From Roseburia sp. AF12-17LB (lineage in GTDB: Bacteria; Bacillota; Clostridia; Lachnospirales; Lachnospiraceae), in NCBI RefSeq assembly GCF_003479605.1, contig NZ_QUHR01000002.1, positions 310,001 to 374,000 on the forward strand: DNA of 64,000 bases, given 5' to 3'. Position numbers and translations under genes: made by a program. The notes beneath the pieces were generated by a model. The model ran no database searches and had not been told where the DNA came from. It saw nothing but the letters and a program-made list of their open reading frames with translations. Position 1 is the stretch's first letter, and each line of letters opens with the position of its first letter. Below, piece by piece: positions 62,566-64,000 of this stretch.

Positions 62566-62571
62566 CTTACT

Positions 62572-64000
62572 TTATTTCCCTATTAATATCTGAATGGACA
62601 TCCCGGCAATTTCTACCTGGACTGCATCCATTATCATTTCTTTCTCCAGAAAACCATTTTCATTTCCTGTATCCATTACTTTATACCATTTTTTGCTTTT
62701 TGGCAATTTCGGAAGTGCAAGGAACTGTTTTCCGGTGTGAAAATTATATGCCACATAAATCATTTCCTCACAATCCGCATAGGGTCCGCAATAAAGCATC
62801 CCAACCGACTGGCGGTTCGGGCTAAATCCCACAGTCCATGCACTATCGCAATGAAAAGAAAGATCCGGATATCCCAGTCCCTTATAATCATTCATCCGCA
62901 TCGGCTCTTCCATCCGAAGAACCGGGTGTGCCTTACGAAAGGCTGCCATTTTCTTTACAAACTGTTGTAAGGAAGCATATTTCTTATCATTTTTCCAGTT
63001 TACCCAGCCAACTGCATTATCCTGGCAATAAGCATTATTATTTCCCCTCTGGGAATTACCAATCTCATCACCGGCAGCAAGCAGTGGAATACCCTGTGCT
63101 AAAAATACTGCCGTAACCGCATTTCGAAGCTGTTTTTTACGCAGGCTTTCTATATATTTTTTGCGGGTTGGTCCTTCAATGCCATAGTTGTCACTGTAAT
63201 TCCAGTCATTTCCATCCGCATTGTTTTCCCCATTTGCTTCATTATGTTTCTCACTGTACATAAATACATCTGCCAGTGTAAAACCATCATTAGATGCTGC
63301 ATAATTCACAAATCCGGCATATTTCTTCTGCTTACGCATCTGGTTTACAAAATCGGTAAGACAGATTTCCTTATGATTTAACATTTTCCGCAACGGATAA
63401 TAAAATTCATCCCGGTAAACAAATAAATGCGGATATGCATAATCCTGTTCCAGCAAATCCTCCGGAATCGTATCTGCAAACAGCTTACTGCGGCACAAAA
63501 TCAAATCCTGTGCCATAGCACGAACCGGAAGATTTGCTCCCATCAGACGGAATCCATCCACATGATATTCCATCACCCAGAAGCGCAGGGCTTCTAACAT
63601 CAGATTCTGATTGATGGTATCAGGAAAATAAATTTCCATAATACATTCCATGTCATTTTTATGCAATGCCTTAATTAATGATTTCAAGGCATGCTCCGGC
63701 TGTCTGCTTCTGGTAAATGCAGCCTTCGGCGCAAAATAATTGCCTTCGGTATAGCCCCAGCAATTTATCTTCTCAACTTCCGGCAGCTTCTTTGTATCTG
63801 TCTTCTGTTCTTCCTTCCAGGTCACATAATCCGGCAGTTCACAGGTTTCCGGTATCATCAGCTCTTCAAATTCATAAAAAGGCATAAATTCAACGGTTGT
63901 AACGCCCATATCACGAAGATATCCTATCCGGTTCTCTACTGCTTCAAAAGTTCCTTTTCTTGCTCCGCCATTACTACCCTCCATGGTAAAATTTCTCACA
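62572..64000 (-). CDS. GH13 isoamylase/GlgX-like protein with degenerate active site (partial)
   Basis: The last 475 residues; the 5' end is outside the window. Resembles glycogen debranching enzymes at MGVTTVEFMPFYEF, GYTEGNYFAPKAAF, GIPLLAAGDEIGNSQRGNNN and NAYCQDNAVGWVNW. But the conserved GH13 regions are altered: DVVYNH is replaced by MEIYFPD; the nucleophile motif DGFRFDLA reads DGFRLMGA (Met at residue 153 of this segment, 63543-63541), and the H of HDG is N (ASNDGFTLAD). So hydrolysis is doubtful; glycan binding or a structural role may remain. Last residues form a C-terminal beta domain. Confidence 0.8.
   Translation of the reverse strand, partial: VRNFTMEGSNGGARKGTFEAVENRIGYLRDMGVTTVEFMPFYEFEELMIPETCELPDYVTWKEEQKTDTKKLPEVEKINCWGYTEGNYFAPKAAFTRSRQPEHALKSLIKALHKNDMECIMEIYFPDTINQNLMLEALRFWVMEYHVDGFRLMGANLPVRAMAQDLILCRSKLFADTIPEDLLEQDYAYPHLFVYRDEFYYPLRKMLNHKEICLTDFVNQMRKQKKYAGFVNYAASNDGFTLADVFMYSEKHNEANGENNADGNDWNYSDNYGIEGPTRKKYIESLRKKQLRNAVTAVFLAQGIPLLAAGDEIGNSQRGNNNAYCQDNAVGWVNWKNDKKYASLQQFVKKMAAFRKAHPVLRMEEPMRMNDYKGLGYPDLSFHCDSAWTVGFSPNRQSVGMLYCGPYADCEEMIYVAYNFHTGKQFLALPKLPKSKKWYKVMDTGNENGFLEKEMIMDAVQVEIAGMSIQILIGK

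Noticed and set aside
62017..62600. T-box riboswitch for trpS
   Set aside because: The DUF5662 coding gene lies immediately upstream and no specifier/antiterminator is seen.
1..64000. CRISPR arrays, insertion sequences, prophage, tRNA or rRNA genes
   Set aside because: None was seen by reading; repeats present are short and explained by coding or hairpins.

Overview
The window is one almost gap-free stretch of chromosome from a flagellated, low-GC Gram-positive anaerobe of the Clostridia, most likely Lachnospiraceae (Roseburia/Agathobacter-like; inference from gene content, not tested). Evidence: PolC-type replicase, CodY, SigK, a Firmicutes-type flagellar/chemotaxis operon with FliY, CheC and CheD, the MEP isoprenoid enzymes Dxr and IspG, and A/T-rich sigma-A promoters. 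All genes lie on the minus strand except one RluA-type pseudouridine synthase. No rRNA, tRNA, mobile element, CRISPR array or phage gene was seen, and the only coding gaps (up to about 250 bp) hold promoters, terminators or hairpins.

Reading in the direction of transcription (right to left): a GH13 debranching-enzyme relative that has lost its catalytic motifs (cut by the window edge), a DUF5662 gene and trpS; convergent rluA-type gene; sigK; yifB, dprA, topA and codY; then the fla/che superoperon from flgB (53217) to about 18982. That operon holds rod (flgBC, fliE), MS ring and switch (fliF, fliG, fliM, fliY), export ATPase complex (fliHIJ), hook assembly (fliK, flgD, flgE), stator (motAB, fliL), export gate (fliOPQR, flhAB), localisation GTPases (flhF, flhG), a PilZ protein, the chemotaxis set cheB-A-W-C-D, and the motility sigma factor. 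Behind the sigma gene come four poorly known genes (FapA-like, a 102-aa protein, a membrane coiled-coil DUF6115-like protein, a MltG-like membrane protein) in the place occupied by swrB in Bacillus subtilis.

Next come rpsB-tsf with their own strong promoter and terminator, then a second housekeeping operon: a membrane peptidoglycan deacetylase and a bactofilin, pyrH, frr, uppS, cdsA, dxr, rseP, ispG, polC and a nucleoside-salvage trio (PNP, MTA/SAH deaminase, MBL hydrolase). The left end holds a promoter, a 54-codon membrane protein and the 5' part of alaS.

The order topA-codY-flgB...sigD...rpsB-tsf...pyrH-frr-uppS-cdsA-dxr-rseP...polC matches B. subtilis, so most of the window is ordinary conserved core. 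The most interesting departures are: the catalytically dead-looking GH13 protein, a FlgD with an added surface-protein-like helical tail, a motA promoter built inside a hairpin where flbD/swrD is missing, paired CodY-box-like sites over the codY promoter, the sigD-rpsB block of unknown genes, and the deacetylase/bactofilin insertion between tsf and pyrH.
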